Of a DNA stretch of 22,677 nucleotides, positions 1-10,552 are shown one piece after another. Origin of the DNA: Priapulus caudatus (lineage: Eukaryota > Priapulida > Priapulimorpha > Priapulimorphida > Priapulidae); assembly GCF_000485595.1 (NCBI RefSeq), contig NW_014577201.1:279309-301985 (forward strand), in the 5' to 3' direction. The notes beneath the pieces were generated by a model. It was not told the origin of the DNA, did not search any database, and saw only the letters and a list, made by a program, of their open reading frames with translations. The position numbers and the translations under genes are program-made. The first letter of the stretch is position 1; every line of letters begins with the position of its first letter.

Positions 1-67
1 TAGTATATAGTAGTTACTGATTTATGGGTTTATGGGCTACTATGTGTGCATAATCTTAACTTTTAAC

Positions 68-130
68 TTTAATATTAATTTAATTTAATTTAATTTAATT
101 TAATTTAATTTAATTTAATTTACTTTAATT
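68..130. repeat. (AATTT)n microsatellite
   Basis: A 5-bp unit, TTTAA, is repeated about a dozen times almost perfectly. It is followed directly by an imperfect AT-rich palindrome around 137-158 (TTAAGGAATT / AATATTCCTTAA). This is simple-sequence DNA with no function that can be read from it. Confidence 0.95.
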
Positions 131-299
131 TTAATATTAAGGAATTAATATTCCTTAATGAATATTAAGGAGGAATCGATGTATATTTAGTATCAGCCAA
201 GTATGCAGTTTTCGCCGGTAAAATATGGAGTCTGTCGGGCTACTCTATGTACGATGTCCCATAATCCATCCTCACGACACATATCCCATAAACCATGGA

Positions 300-303
<4 letters not shown>

Positions 304-331
<28 letters not shown>

Positions 332-336
332 GTGTA
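304..336. repeat. (TA)n microsatellite
   Basis: An alternating TA run flanked by GTGTG on both sides, a common dinucleotide microsatellite. Confidence 0.95.
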
Positions 337-825
337 TAGTATACACGCTGTTCCTGCTAGCCATCTAGACAAATGACGAGCATTAGCGCAGTATACGGCG
401 TTCCTATAGAACGATTTGTCATAGGGAAGATTTGAGCAAGATACTGATTGTTGTAGATTTGAGCATCATAGGAGTTTGAGGAGCGCTATTGATGAACGCA
501 AGCAGTGAATTTCAGCTAGCCACAAGCAAACAGAGCGTGCATCGCCCTATATCTATGTCATACGAAACACATACCATATACAAATCTATTATCTAGGAGC
601 AGATCGTATCCGAGGGCTAGAATTTAGTCATAGATAGCGCAGAGTACAGAAGAACCATCACCCTAAGAATACCAAAGATAGCTCATTAGGATACAGTATA
701 TAGATAGGTAGATGATTAACGTAGTAAAGGAGTATATATAGGATAATGACAATGACATGTAAACAGAAGCGCCGCTTTGCGGCATGATAGACTATTATTT
801 CATAGTACTTCAATATGCAAGTGAA

Positions 826-850
826 AGTAGTGTGTGTGTGTGTGTGTGCT
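826..850. repeat. (GT)n microsatellite
   Basis: About ten GT dinucleotides in a row, followed by GT-rich but imperfect sequence up to about 900. Confidence 0.9.
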
Positions 851-2620
851 CTGGTCTGGTGTGCTGCTCGATGTGTTGGCGTGCTGCAGTCGTGTGTGCA
901 CCGTCACTAATCAGGTGATTCTAAGATGAGTTGTGTTAATGTTCTTATGAGATTGGATGCGTGGATTTAATGACATAAGGTGTCTGTGCACGAAGTGTTA
1001 ATGGGTTCAGAATTAAGTTCAGTGTATAAAGTGTGTCGTGATGTGTAACTGAATGTCTAGTGTAATAATGTCAATAACAGAGTTGCAGGTAGAGCATATT
1101 CTGATGTAGTGAGATGTAAAGATCGTTCGTGACTTATTTTAAACGAGTGGCTCATGTGGTGTCCGCCGTCCTGGCTCTAGCTACGATCACATCAATGCTC
1201 GCCGGTCCCTCGTCAAAAGTGCCTGCTGCACATCGCTATTTGGGGCGTAGTGTGGTTTCTTTCTTCCTAGTGCTTGCTAATATGTAGGCGTGATCGGCTC
1301 TTATCCTTTGTATCTGGCCTCTTGAGTCTTGCTCTCATATAATGCAAGTAATTATATTTAGAGGTGAGCCGGACTATATAACCTTGCAAGCTAAGACGTC
1401 GGAGCCACGATCGATTGTATACGGTCGACCGTCAACTAGTCTCAAAAGAGAGTTAAAAAAAAGTAAATCGCACTTTATATCACGAAAAATATAGAGTAAT
1501 TCTGTCACTTTTCATATGGTTAAATCGCTGCGAATTCATAACTTCTTACTTTTACTTGATTTTCATGCTGAACAGCTACGACTACGAGGACTCATACATT
1601 AGCCCGCTAGCAAGCAATTGTACCAAAATGTCACGAGCCTCTAACATCTATGATACGTCGTCAAATTGCCAGCGTTTATTGATTTTTAACTAGATGCAGA
1701 AAAACTCAATCTTAGTTCCACGGAGGAATTTTGGTGGAGCGATACGGATAGTCCCAGTTAGTCGGTGTTCTTGACGTTATGAGGTGTGTGGGTGAAAAGG
1801 AAGAGAAGTTAGGCAAACAGCAACATTTTGACAAATTGGTACATGAGAGAATCGTCTACGTAGTGGTGGTCAGATTATAAGCCAGAATACAACTACATGC
1901 ACACAAGGATCTAAGCCACCCCGGACTCAGCTCCCGAAGTACGCCTGTCTCAACGTAGTACCCACACTGTCTAGCGATGATCAGCTTAGGGACACGCCTC
2001 GCCGTAGTGATATTCGTCTCAACACAATCGTGTCCTGAAGGTTAGGAAAAGCCAGGGAAGACAAGTTGTTCGACAACGTAGCCGACTTGTCGCGACTTAT
2101 ATTTGTTGAGTGACTGAATAAATGATGCACGCAGCGCTCTTGCTCTACTATCCGATACCATACAATAGATATATGTGATAATAAGACTTAGCGGAAGTCC
2201 AGCTATGCATAACGAAACTTACGGTTACGTCCGCATTGAATCGGAAGACGTGTTGCCCTGGTCAATAACTCTGTGGTGTATCCATGGTGGGCTGGGGGTA
2301 AAGTCTAGGCCCGTTGCGGTGGTTTGCGCAACGGAGCAGGGTAGTGTCTGAAGGCTAAAACTGAAAACAGCGCGAGGGGGGAGTGGGGGTAGGGTATGGA
2401 CCGGGCGGACGCGTCGGCTCCCCGCAGAACATTCTTGAAAAAAATGAGGACCGCGAGAGATATGTATTTTGAGTAGCTTTTTGAGTAGCATTTGCCCGAC
2501 CTTCATTATTGACTCACATGATTCTATTTGTAGTAGAAACAATCTGCGGCTTGCAGCGCGGGCATTGATTAATGTACTGGGGAGGACATTGGTTTATGTC
2601 GCTTATATTGATGATTCGCT

Positions 2621-3130
2621 TATGAAGTTGAATTAGTTGAATTATAAATGACATTATTAGGATTATTAATGAATTATGGTTGGAAATTGATTATGAATTA
2701 TTGAATTATTGATATGAATTATGTATTGAATAGTGTAGGCGGTTGACCACCGGCTGCGGATGAGAGCGAGAGCAAAACTCTTTCTGGAATTGTAAGAAAG
2801 CTGGCAAACGGTTGAACCTGCTGTGCCCCTCTCACCGCCCCCCCGCTATAACATTAATTACCATTCCGCCCAGGGCTTGCGGCGGTTATTTTTTCACCGG
2901 CATGTGTGAGCGTTGTTGTGGGTTTGTGCGTTTGTGGGTTTGGTTAACATGCAGTTTCAGTCACTTCCGCTAGGTCGCTGCGTAGACTTAGCAAACACGC
3001 AACCACAGGCAAAGGGGCAACCACAGTCCTCCCCCAGGCCTGCACGGGCGTCCACTAATTCCGATCCAATTAAGTTATTTAATAATTAATTAAATTAATT
3101 AATTTCACTTAGAAATTAATTTATTAGATT
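2621..3130. other. GAATTAT-rich and TTAAT-rich low-complexity DNA
   Basis: From 2621 to 2740 the sequence is built of variants of GAATTAT, and from 3060 to 3130 of AATTAATT words. Between them lies ordinary-looking unique DNA without a coding signal. This marks the left approach to the giant palindrome. Confidence 0.6.
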
Positions 3131-3489
3131 AATAAAAAAGTTCACATTGAGAGAATTCAGCTGCGCTTGCGGAGTCGTGTGCTCTCCGAGGTGCTCTAGT
3201 TAACCCATGCCCATCAGGTGCGTTTTGTACAGCTCCGGCACTTATTATTACTTGGCAAGTACATGAATTTGTATATGTGGGCCGTAGCCACCCAATCCAC
3301 ACCCCGATCGAATCCGCCACTGAGGGACATATTTGCATAGATAGAAGTGAGACTCATACAGCTTACTTAAATCTGGTGATGACAAATGTCTTGAATTAAT
3401 TAACAAGGTGTAGTATTATACCACGTCTATGGTGGCCGAGGCTCCAGCTACAATGTACCTCTGAAATAAGAATAGAAAGCCAAAAAAAA

Positions 3490-4013
3490 ATACTAAATCA
3501 AAATCAAAATTCAAATTCAAAACGGAAATTCAAGAAATGAATCAAAGATCAAATCAAAATCAAAATCAAAATCAGAATATCAAAAATCAAAATCAAAACG
3601 AAATCAAGAATATGAAATCAAAATCAGAATATCGAAAATCAAAAGAGTCAAAAGTCAAACAAAATCAAAATTCAAATCAAAATCAAAAAATCAAAAATCA
3701 AAATCAAGAAAGAAATCAAGAGAAGCGAGAGATGCAAAAGTCAAAATGCAAAATCAAAGACGAATCAAAATCAAAATCAAGAATCAAATTGCGGCAAAAT
3801 CAAAACGAAATCAAAATCAAGAATCAAAATCAAATCAAACAAAACGCAACAAAAATCAAAATCAAAAATCAAAATCAAAATCAAGCAGAAATCAAAATCA
3901 AAACGAATCAAAATCAAAATCAAAGGAATCAAAATCATAAATCAAAATCAAGAATCAAAAGTCAAAATCAAAATCAAACCACTCTCAAAACCGAAACTCA
4001 CAAATTAAAGTAA
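3490..4013. repeat. (AAAATC)n simple-repeat array
   Basis: Imperfect hexamers AAAATC / AATCAA run for about 520 bp. Every frame read across it yields only Asn/Gln/Lys/Ser-rich low-complexity peptides (a 158-codon frame at 3537-4013 is such a case), so it is not a gene. It mirrors the GATTTT array at 5926-6060. Confidence 0.95.
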
Positions 4014-4029
4014 AGGAAAATGAGTTTAC

Positions 4030-4178
4030 GCCCACGGCTTGGCCGAGAGCTGCAAGTGAAATCAGTTTTTCGCTTGGCGAGAGGCTGCCAAAGTGAAATC
4101 ATTTCGCCCGTGGGCGAGAGCTGCCCAAAGTGAAATTTCAGTTTTCTCGCGTGGCCGAGAGCTTGCAATAGTGACTGT
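4030..4178. repeat. ~37-bp minisatellite, four units
   Basis: Four imperfect units each contain a GGCCGAGAGCTGC-like block (about 4041, 4076, 4114, 4154) followed by AGTGAAATC and a TTTCGC word. The units differ mainly by single-base insertions and losses. No counterpart array is present in the right arm, where only a short GGCCGGGCCGG stretch sits in the equivalent place. Confidence 0.75.
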
Positions 4179-4294
4179 ACCGTTCCCACCCCGTGTGCGA
4201 GCCGCGAGTGAGTAGTCCTCGCTACACTGAAGCTTAGTCGGCGGCCGTATGGAAGTGATTATACGTACGGCGCCTGCGTGGACTAAGCATTCAT

Positions 4295-5360
4295 ATGGCT
4301 AGGGACCGGGAGAAGGGAGGTGTTGGAGAAGGAGCGAGGGGGGGGCGAGAAGCTGGTGGAGAAGCAGAGGGGAGAGAGGAAAAGGAGAGAAGCGAGGGAA
4401 AGGAGAAGGGAAGCTGGTGGAGAGGAGGAGAAGGAGAAGCTGGTGGAAGAGGGAGGAGCGGGAGAAGCTGGTGGAGAGCGCAGGAGGGGCAGAAGCTGGG
4501 GAGAAGGGACCGGCCAGGGGGGGGGGGGGGGGGGAAGGAGGGGAGAAGCTGCCCTGCGAGAAGGAGGAAAGGGAGAAGGCGAGGGAGAAGGGCGCTGGTG
4601 GAAGAGAAGGGGAAAGGACTGCGATGGAGGAGGAGCGGCGGAGAAGGGAGCGCCGCGACACCAAGACCCCACGGACCGCTCCCGCCGTGAGAGAGGAGGG
4701 ACACAGGGAAATGTTGTGGGAGGGGAAAAAAGCTGTGTGGAGAAGGAGGAAGGGAGAAGCGAAGAAGGTGGTAGAGAAGGAGGAGGGAGAAGCTGGTGAG
4801 AGAGGGAGGGGGAGAGAAGCTGGTGGAGAAAGGCAGGAAGGGAGAAAGGCAGGGGCGAGAATCGGAGGCTGGGTGGACGAGGGAGGGGCGAGAAGGGAGG
4901 AAGGGGGATAAGGAGGGGAGAAGGCGATGCGGTGGAGGAGAACCGGGAAGAACGGAGTAAGGTTGTGGAGGAAAGTGCGGAAAAAGTGGTGGAGGAAGAG
5001 GAAGGGAGAAGGCAGGGCGAGAATCGAGCTGTGGAGGAGGAGGCGGAATGAAGGAGAAGGGCGGGATGGGGGGATAGAGAGGGGGAGAAGAGCTGCTGTG
5101 AGGAGCGAGGGAATAACGAGAGAATGTTGTGAAGCGAAGGGAAAAAGCTGGTGTGAGAAGAGGAAGGGGAGAAGAAGATAGGTGCGCGCTAAACGAAGAA
5201 GCGAGGAGACAGCTGGTGGAGAAGAGAGGGAGCAAGCTGATAGAGGACCGGGGGGGGGGAGCAATGGACTGTGGAGGCAAGGAGAAGATGGAAAAGGAGG
5301 GCGGAGAGAGCTGGGAGAGGCAGCCGGAAGAAGGCAGAAGCTGTGGAAAGGAGGAATGGG
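4295..5360. repeat. Purine-strand GAGAAGCTGGTGG minisatellite
   Basis: About 1.07 kb in which the plus strand is almost entirely A and G, built from degenerate units like GGAGAAGCTGGTGGAGAAGG. It includes an uninterrupted run of 18 G at 4517-4534. Long frames exist on both strands but encode only Glu/Gly/Arg-rich or Pro/Ser/Leu-rich low complexity and shift with every unit, so none is called as a gene. Long homopurine tracts of this kind can adopt triplex (H-DNA) or quadruplex structures. Confidence 0.9.
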
Positions 5361-5373
5361 TAAGCTGGGTCGT

Positions 5374-6140
5374 AGCTTCTCCTGCCCATCAGACTTCTCC
5401 TCCTCTCCACAGCTTCTCCCTTCTCCCCCTCCCTCCTTTCTCTACCAGCTTCTCCCCCTCCTTCGCCCCTTCCTCCTCCACCAGTTCTCCCTGTCGCCCC
5501 TGCCTCCGTGCCGACCAAAGCTTCCTTTTTCCCGCCCTCCTTCGTCCCCTTCCTCTTCTCCACCAGCGTCTCCCCCTCCTATCGTGCCAGCAGCTTCTCC
5601 CCTCCTGCCTTTCTCCGACGCAGCTTGCTCGCGCCTCCCTCGCTTGCTCCACGTGCAGCTTCTCCCTTCTCCCCGTCCTCCTGCACCAGCTCCCTTGCCT
5701 CTCGCGCGGCTCCTTTATCCCTTTACCTCGCTTGCTGCCCGCCTCCTCCTCGCACCAGCCTTCTGCCCCGTCCTGTCTTCCATCACCTTGCTCTATTCTC
5801 CCCGCTCCCCTCCTTCTCCACCAGCGCTCCCTCCTCCTTCTCCAACACCGCCCTGCTCTCCCGGGACGGGGGTCCCCTAGCCAATATTAATCTTATCGCA
5901 CAAGGCCGGGCCGGTTGCGCTGATAATTTTGATTTTGATTTTGATTTGGATTTTGATTTCTATTCTTATTAGTTGATCTGGATTAGAATTGATTGTTGAG
6001 TTTATTGTGATTTTGATTTGATGCGGATGTTGATTTCGTTGTTGATTTGATTTGTGATGTTAATATTTTTGTTTGGCGCTCTTTGATTTATTTCAGAGGG
6101 GTAAAAGTTAGTTGCAGCCCTGCGGCCACCATACACGTCC
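5374..6140 (-). repeat. Right arm of giant palindrome
   Basis: It begins with CTTCTCC / CCAGCTTCTCC units (5374-5870), the complement of the left purine array. It continues through CCTAGCCAATATTAAT (5876-5891) and a GATTTT array (5926-6060). It ends with TTATTTCAGAGG (6090-6101) and GGCCACCATACACGT (6124-6138). Each of these words has an inverted partner in the left arm. Homology stops at about 6140; beyond it the sequence no longer mirrors what lies left of 3421. The gap to the left arm is about 7 bp. Confidence 0.85.
5926..6060. repeat. (GATTTT)n simple-repeat array
   Basis: Imperfect GATTTT/TTGATTT hexamers, the inverted counterpart of the AAAATC array in the left arm but only about a quarter of its length. 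Confidence 0.9.
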
Positions 6141-7081
6141 GTTGTCTGAGCTTTATCAAAATATGTTTGCGTATGTGTGTGTTGTGGTGGTGTGGTGTGA
6201 TGTGGTGTGTTTCGTGTGTGTATGTGTCTGTTGGGGCGCGTTCACGCACACCACGCGTAAGCCGAATAGTAGTTGTATGCCTTCATTTAATTTTTTAACA
6301 TTTTGTTTGAAAATGACGGTGTGCCAGTAGGGGCGTGCCTTTTTTGCCACTAATGCGCAGGCTACGCGGCTGCGATATTGGCGCAGATTGGTGTAACGAG
6401 TCACGGGAGGGGCGTGCGTATAAGTAAAGCGTGGGACTAGCGGATGACTTAAAGACGTGATTAATTGCTGAACTTAGTCGAGGAGCACGAGAGTTGGTGC
6501 GGATGGTTTACAGACGTGAAAGCAGTCGTGCATTAGGGGTGTATGGCTGCCTGCCGTGCTGATGTGAGGAAGTGGCACGATGGCGGGAGCCGAGTGAAAC
6601 CTGTGGCCCTGGCTCCTATGGCTCGTTGTCACCCTGGTGTTTATTAAGCTGAACCATTTCGGCCAAGGAATAAGGCGATTCTTGCTGTGCGTCGCCGTTT
6701 CTGACATAATTGGAAATGCGTTTATATTGCCTCTACTAATCAGTGACACCCGGTTTCTCGTTTGTCAAACAGAACCTGGAGAAATCCACTGTCCGAAAAT
6801 ATCAACCCCGCATGGGTGTAACTGTCGCGGGTTTATTTGTAGCTGAGTAGGCCTTGAGGGATATGCAGGGTTTTTTAATACTGCACGCGGAGTTGAAAAC
6901 ACTGCTTGTCGTGCGTACAAGTGATTCCCTCAGATACAAACAACTTTAAGATGGAAGATGTCCACCTGGCAATTCACAACGACATAACAGATCAGCGCAT
7001 GCCTGAGCTCCTGACTCGACTGGGTCCGGGGTCGATTGGATCACGACAGCGAGAACTAACGAGAGAACCGTGATTATTAGG

Positions 7082-7672
7082 CGCGTTCACACGGAGCGTT
7101 TTGGCGCCGTGAGGCCGTAACTTAGGCCCCGCCGCCAGCTGTTTGCTCGGAGCAGCGTTCACGACGCGACGTTGTTTGGTGTCCGAGACTAATGTAGCGC
7201 CCGTGGCCAATTTTGTGGCCAGTCGAAGAACAGTCGGACCAAGCGCGAGTCAGATTGTGTACACCAGCTAGGTTTTCGGGCGGAGGGTAGGAGCGGGTAA
7301 ATCGGTTGATGCGGCGCCCGTAAGATGCGCGAGTGGGTCGAATCGTAGTACTTCACGGAAATAAAGTCAAAGGATCAGTATGAAATTTCGAAAGACAATT
7401 CATCAGACGCACGGTTTTCCAAGATTAAATTGAACTCGGAACGTTATGTAAAAACAAGCTCTGATCGTAAACAACGCCATCTCGCCGACATACTGCCAAA
7501 GTATCTGTAAGGATATCTTGGCAAATAAAATTATGAATTTGAATTTTGAATATGGACAAGGACGAGTATGTTCACTTGCGTGACGTGTGGAACGCTCCGA
7601 CTCGAACCGGCCCGAGCCAAATCTTAGCCATTTGGCGTCGGAGGTCCAAACGCAGGGACCGTAGTGAACGCG
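7082..7672. mobile_element. MITE-like inverted-repeat element inside copy A
   Basis: The left end is CGCGTTCACACGG (7082-7094). The right end is CCGTAGTGAACGCG (7659-7672), which is the exact complement except for one extra A. The inside carries two units of the ~65-bp GTTCACACGG repeat and a SINE-like unit. It corresponds to 10060-10654 in copy B. It encodes no transposase, so it would be non-autonomous. Confidence 0.55.
7277..7553 (+). mobile_element. SINE-like unit, copy A
   Basis: A tRNA-like head includes GGGTCGAATCG (7334-7344), close to the tRNA B-box consensus GGTTCGANTCC. A body with GTAAACAACGCCATCTCGCC follows, and the end is a GCAAATAAAATTATG / TTTGAA-type tail near 7521-7553. 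It is nested in the MITE-like element and shared with copy B. The A-box is poorly preserved, so a LINE 3' fragment is the alternative. Confidence 0.4.
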
Positions 7673-8495
7673 GACTCTATATCAGCAGTTGGTCTTTGGC
7701 TGGTGGTGTGCATATGGGGGCGCGCGCGGGGGGTACACGGGATCAGTGGGGTTGCGCGAGCTGTGGTCCACTGTGAGTTGAGTCATTGTAGGAGGTAGCA
7801 CCGTAGACAGCTCTAATCAGGCAAAGGTATTATGGAGTGAGCCGGAACGTTTTCGAATTTATTCAATCGAGCGAACGTAGAGAGCCGATGGCATGACACC
7901 TGAGGACAGTTAATCAGCCACAATTAGTGTTTGAGGCTAAGTGTTGCCAGACAATGGCGCTACACTACATCGAGTCTCAGTCCGAGCTATAGCATGTGTA
8001 CTGGTGCATAGAGAACGATCATTATGTGAGCGAGGTGAAACAGGACAGTAGCGAGCCGGCTTCCATGAGGGGTAGCAGGCGTGAATAATGCAGTGGCGAA
8101 CGAGGATTATCTTAATCAAAATGACGTCTGTCGATCTCGTTACTTCGCTTACAGCAACAGTACACGTTTATCTCATGGTGTATTAATAATCTACAGATCC
8201 GGATGCTTCTATTGCTCCGCCGTGCGAGAAGGACTTTTAGGCCAGCCTCTATGATGGCGAAGTTTCTACAAAGTTTGTCTGAGACTACATTTCGATCAGC
8301 AACAAAAATGGGGGCCGTGGCGGGGGGCCGCACCCCGGGGGCGACACAGTGGTCTGACGGGTCACAGCTGTGAATGGCCACAAGTTAGCACAACCTGAAG
8401 AGCCAGGAATGTCTTGACTTTCTAATGCTTTCGTAGGGACGTCCACGGAGTCATCTCTAACTTGCTGTGCATAATGCAAGATTAATTGGCAGATC

Positions 8496-9289
8496 CAGAG
8501 GGACTGGATACTAGCAGAACTATGGGCCGAAAGGGAGGGTGCATGGTGGTGTTTATCCGAATGCCTGCGGCGATGCGTTGCGGGGCGCGAGTTGCCGCGG
8601 CCGAAGGCGCCCACGCGCTGAGGCCGGCGCAAAATTCGCCTCACGGACAGTATGCCAGCGGCTGGCCAGCTACGGGATGCGCGGTTGCGCCGGAATGTCA
8701 GTAGGCGGCCGCGCACGAATCCATAGCCTGCCAGCGAACAGTCCGCAATTTTAGTGGGGGACACAGAGGGCCGCAAGACATGTTCGCGAACGGGGTGGAG
8801 AGCAGTGTTCACTGTTTATAAGAAAACTGTAAGGCCGAGTAATGTGCTTCGTAACCGAGCGTGGCGGGGTGGTCCGGACGGCGACGGGACGGGGTCAGCA
8901 GGCAATCGAATGACTGTAGAAGAATTCTGACGAGTTCGCACGGGAGCTATGGGAAATGCCGTGCGAGGAGAATCGAGGAAACAGGTCCTTACCGCCTCTT
9001 TCGTGAGCGCTGCGATTGTTGCGCGGGGCCCAACAGCTGGGAACTGTTTTTTGCGAAGACGTGTGGCAATGCGAGGCTCGTAGGAGTGCAAAGCAGGGGC
9101 GCGCCTGCCTGCCGCCTATGAGCAGTAAGACTGGCACTCGCTCCCACCTCTCGGGCTTAGCTTAGTCAGCTGCGGAGGGCTAATCGAGGGTGGGCCGCAC
9201 CGGAGTCCTAATTCTATATAGCCTGTTGCACCATCGCCAACCGTTGCTCGGAAACGAGAGGTAGGCCTATTACTAGGAAGACCAGTTAG

Positions 9290-9291
<2 letters not shown>
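8496..9291. other. GC-rich spacer between the two direct repeats
   Basis: This stretch is distinctly richer in G and C than its surroundings, especially 8560-8720, and is not part of the duplicated unit. Short open frames occur on both strands, as expected for GC-rich DNA, but none shows a recognisable motif. A CGGGGTGGTCCGGACGGCG stretch at about 8871 loosely recalls a tRNA D-arm but has no matching partner arms. No RNA gene or promoter can be supported. Confidence 0.5.
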
Positions 9292-9324
<33 letters not shown>

Positions 9325-9330
9325 TGTGTG
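9292..9330. repeat. (GT)n microsatellite at the start of copy B
   Basis: About fourteen GT repeats, then TTTGTGTGTGTATGTGTCTG. Copy A has a broken version of the same tract at 6171-6230. Confidence 0.95.
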
Positions 9331-10060
9331 TATGTGTCTGTTGGTGCCGTTCACGCACACACGCTAGCGCAATATATTGTATGCTTCATTTAATTTTTTA
9401 ACCATTTTTTTAAAATGACGTGCAGGTACGTGCCTTTTTGCCTAAAGGCAGCTACGCGCTTGATATCTGCATATTTGTAACAGTCAGGGTGGTATAAGTA
9501 AAGCTAGACTAGGGATGGAATTAAGACGTATAAGTGTGAACTTATCGAATGCACAGAGTTGGTGCATGGGTTTACCAACGTGAAGCATCGTGCATTGGGT
9601 GTACTGCTGCCGTCATTTGAAATTCACATGGCGTGACAGTGAAACCTGGCCTGCTCCTTGGCTCTTGTCACCTGCTGTTTATTTAAGTGAAACCATTTTC
9701 GCAGGAATAAGGCGATTTTTGCTGGTGGTCTCCGTTTCTGACATAAGGAAATGGGTTTATATTGCTCTATAATCCAGTGACACCCGGTTTCTCCTTGTTT
9801 TTCTAACAAACCATGTGGAAATCACTGTGAAAATATCAACCCCGCATGTGTAACTGTCGCGTTTATTTGTAGCTGATACCTATGGATATGCGAGTTTTTT
9901 AATACCACCGGATTGAAAACACTTGTCTGTAAATATCTCAAAAAAACTTTAAATGGAATGTGCCACCTGGCATTCACAACATAACAGATAGCGCCACCTA
10001 CTGACCGACTTCGGGTCGATTGGATCACACAGGAGAACTAAGAGAACCGTGATTATAGGC

Positions 10061-10258
10061 GCGTTCACACGGACGTTTTTGGCCCGAGCCTAATTAGGCC
10101 CGCGCCAGATTTGGCTCGAGCCGAGCGTTCACACGGACGTTTTTTGACCCGAGCCTAATTAGGCCCGCGCCAGATTTGGCTCGAGCCGAGCGTTCACACG
10201 GACGTTTTTGGTCCGAGACTAATTAGGCCCGTGCCAGATTTGGTCCCATCGAAAACGT
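10061..10258 (+). repeat. 65-bp tandem repeat, three units
   Basis: GCGTTCACACGGACGTTTTT starts at 10061, 10125 and 10190, giving periods of 64 and 65 bp. Each of the first two units ends in TTTGGCTCGAGCCGA; the third ends in TTTGGTCCCATCGA. Units also contain CCTAATTAGGCCCG. Copy A carries only two recognisable units (7083 and 7154), so the array length differs between copies. Confidence 0.9.
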
Positions 10259-10289
10259 CGGACCAGGCCCGAGTCAAATTTTAGCACCA

Positions 10290-10552
10290 GCTTTCGGCGA
10301 GTGGTAGAGCGGTAGAATCGGTTGAGCGGTAGATGCCGCGAGTGTCGAACGTATACTTCCACGAAATAAAGTCCAAAACAGTATGAAAATTCGAAAAATT
10401 TCATCAGGACGCACGTTTTCAAGATTGATAATTAAACTCGGAACGTATGTAAACACTCTGAATCGTAAACAACGCCATCTCGCGACATACTGCCAAAGTA
10501 TCTGTAAGATATTTGTGCAATAAAATTTATTTGAATTTGAATTTGAATATGA
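10290..10552 (+). mobile_element. SINE-like unit, copy B
   Basis: The unit starts with a tRNA-like segment (GGCGAGTGGTAGAGCGG at about 10297 and GTGTCGAACG at 10342). It has a conserved body ending GCCAAAGTATCTGTAAG and terminates in AATAAAATTTA followed by TTTGAA repeats (about 10522-10548). A pol III-type head plus a short tandem-repeat tail is the usual SINE plan. The A and B boxes are imperfect. It is inserted inside the MITE-like element, so the nesting order is readable. Confidence 0.45.

Larger units (their letters stand above)
1..2620. other. AT-rich gene-free stretch with scattered microsatellites
   Basis: No reading frame of normal composition, RNA gene or clear transposon end is visible. 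It holds an AATTT array (68-130), a TA run (304-332) and a GT run (830-848). The frame on the minus strand at 2225-2542 has no recognisable domain and is proline-, serine- and threonine-rich in a chance-like way. The texture is irregular, like the copy A region further right, so local base errors are possible. Confidence 0.5.
3421..5366 (+). repeat. Left arm of giant palindrome
   Basis: This arm is the reverse complement, in the same internal order, of 5374-6140. From outside in it holds a unique edge (CCACGTCTATGGTGGCC at 3421-3437), a CTCTGAAATAA word, an AAAATC array, a ~37-bp minisatellite, a CTAGGGACCGGGAG word near 4300 and a purine minisatellite up to the centre. The edge matches GGCCACCATACACGT at 6124-6138 in inverted orientation, and CTAGGGACC matches GGTCCCCTAG at 5871-5880. 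The arm is about 2.5 times longer than its partner because the repeat arrays differ in length. It could be a fold-back element, a genuine inverted duplication or a chimeric-read artefact. Confidence 0.85.
6171..8495 (+). repeat. Copy A of a ~2 kb direct repeat (indel-rich)
   Basis: It aligns colinearly with 9292-11291 from a GT-rich start to the shared end word GTGCATAATGCAA. Shared blocks include TATGTGTCTGTTGG, CGTAAACAACGCCATCTCGC, ACATACTGCCAAAGTATCTG and CACAATTAGT. Copy A is about 325 bp longer, mostly through scattered single-base insertions, often G or a doubled neighbour (for example CTGTAAGGATATCTTGG against CTGTAAGATATTTG). No frame survives and nothing in it looks protein-coding. 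It may be an unpolished duplicate of copy B rather than a diverged repeat. Confidence 0.85.

Noticed and set aside
3537-4013. 158-codon open frame rich in Asn, Gln, Lys and Ser
   Set aside because: It is the direct translation of the AAAATC simple repeat; overlapping frames give the same kind of peptide and there is no domain or gene context.
4283-5972. Numerous long frames on both strands (up to about 330 codons)
   Set aside because: All are low-complexity translations of the purine/pyrimidine minisatellite, present in several frames at once because the tract lacks T and C, or A and G, and so has few stops.
8860-8925. tRNA-like GC-rich stretch between the direct repeats
   Set aside because: Only a loose D-arm resemblance; no acceptor stem, anticodon arm or good B box could be aligned.
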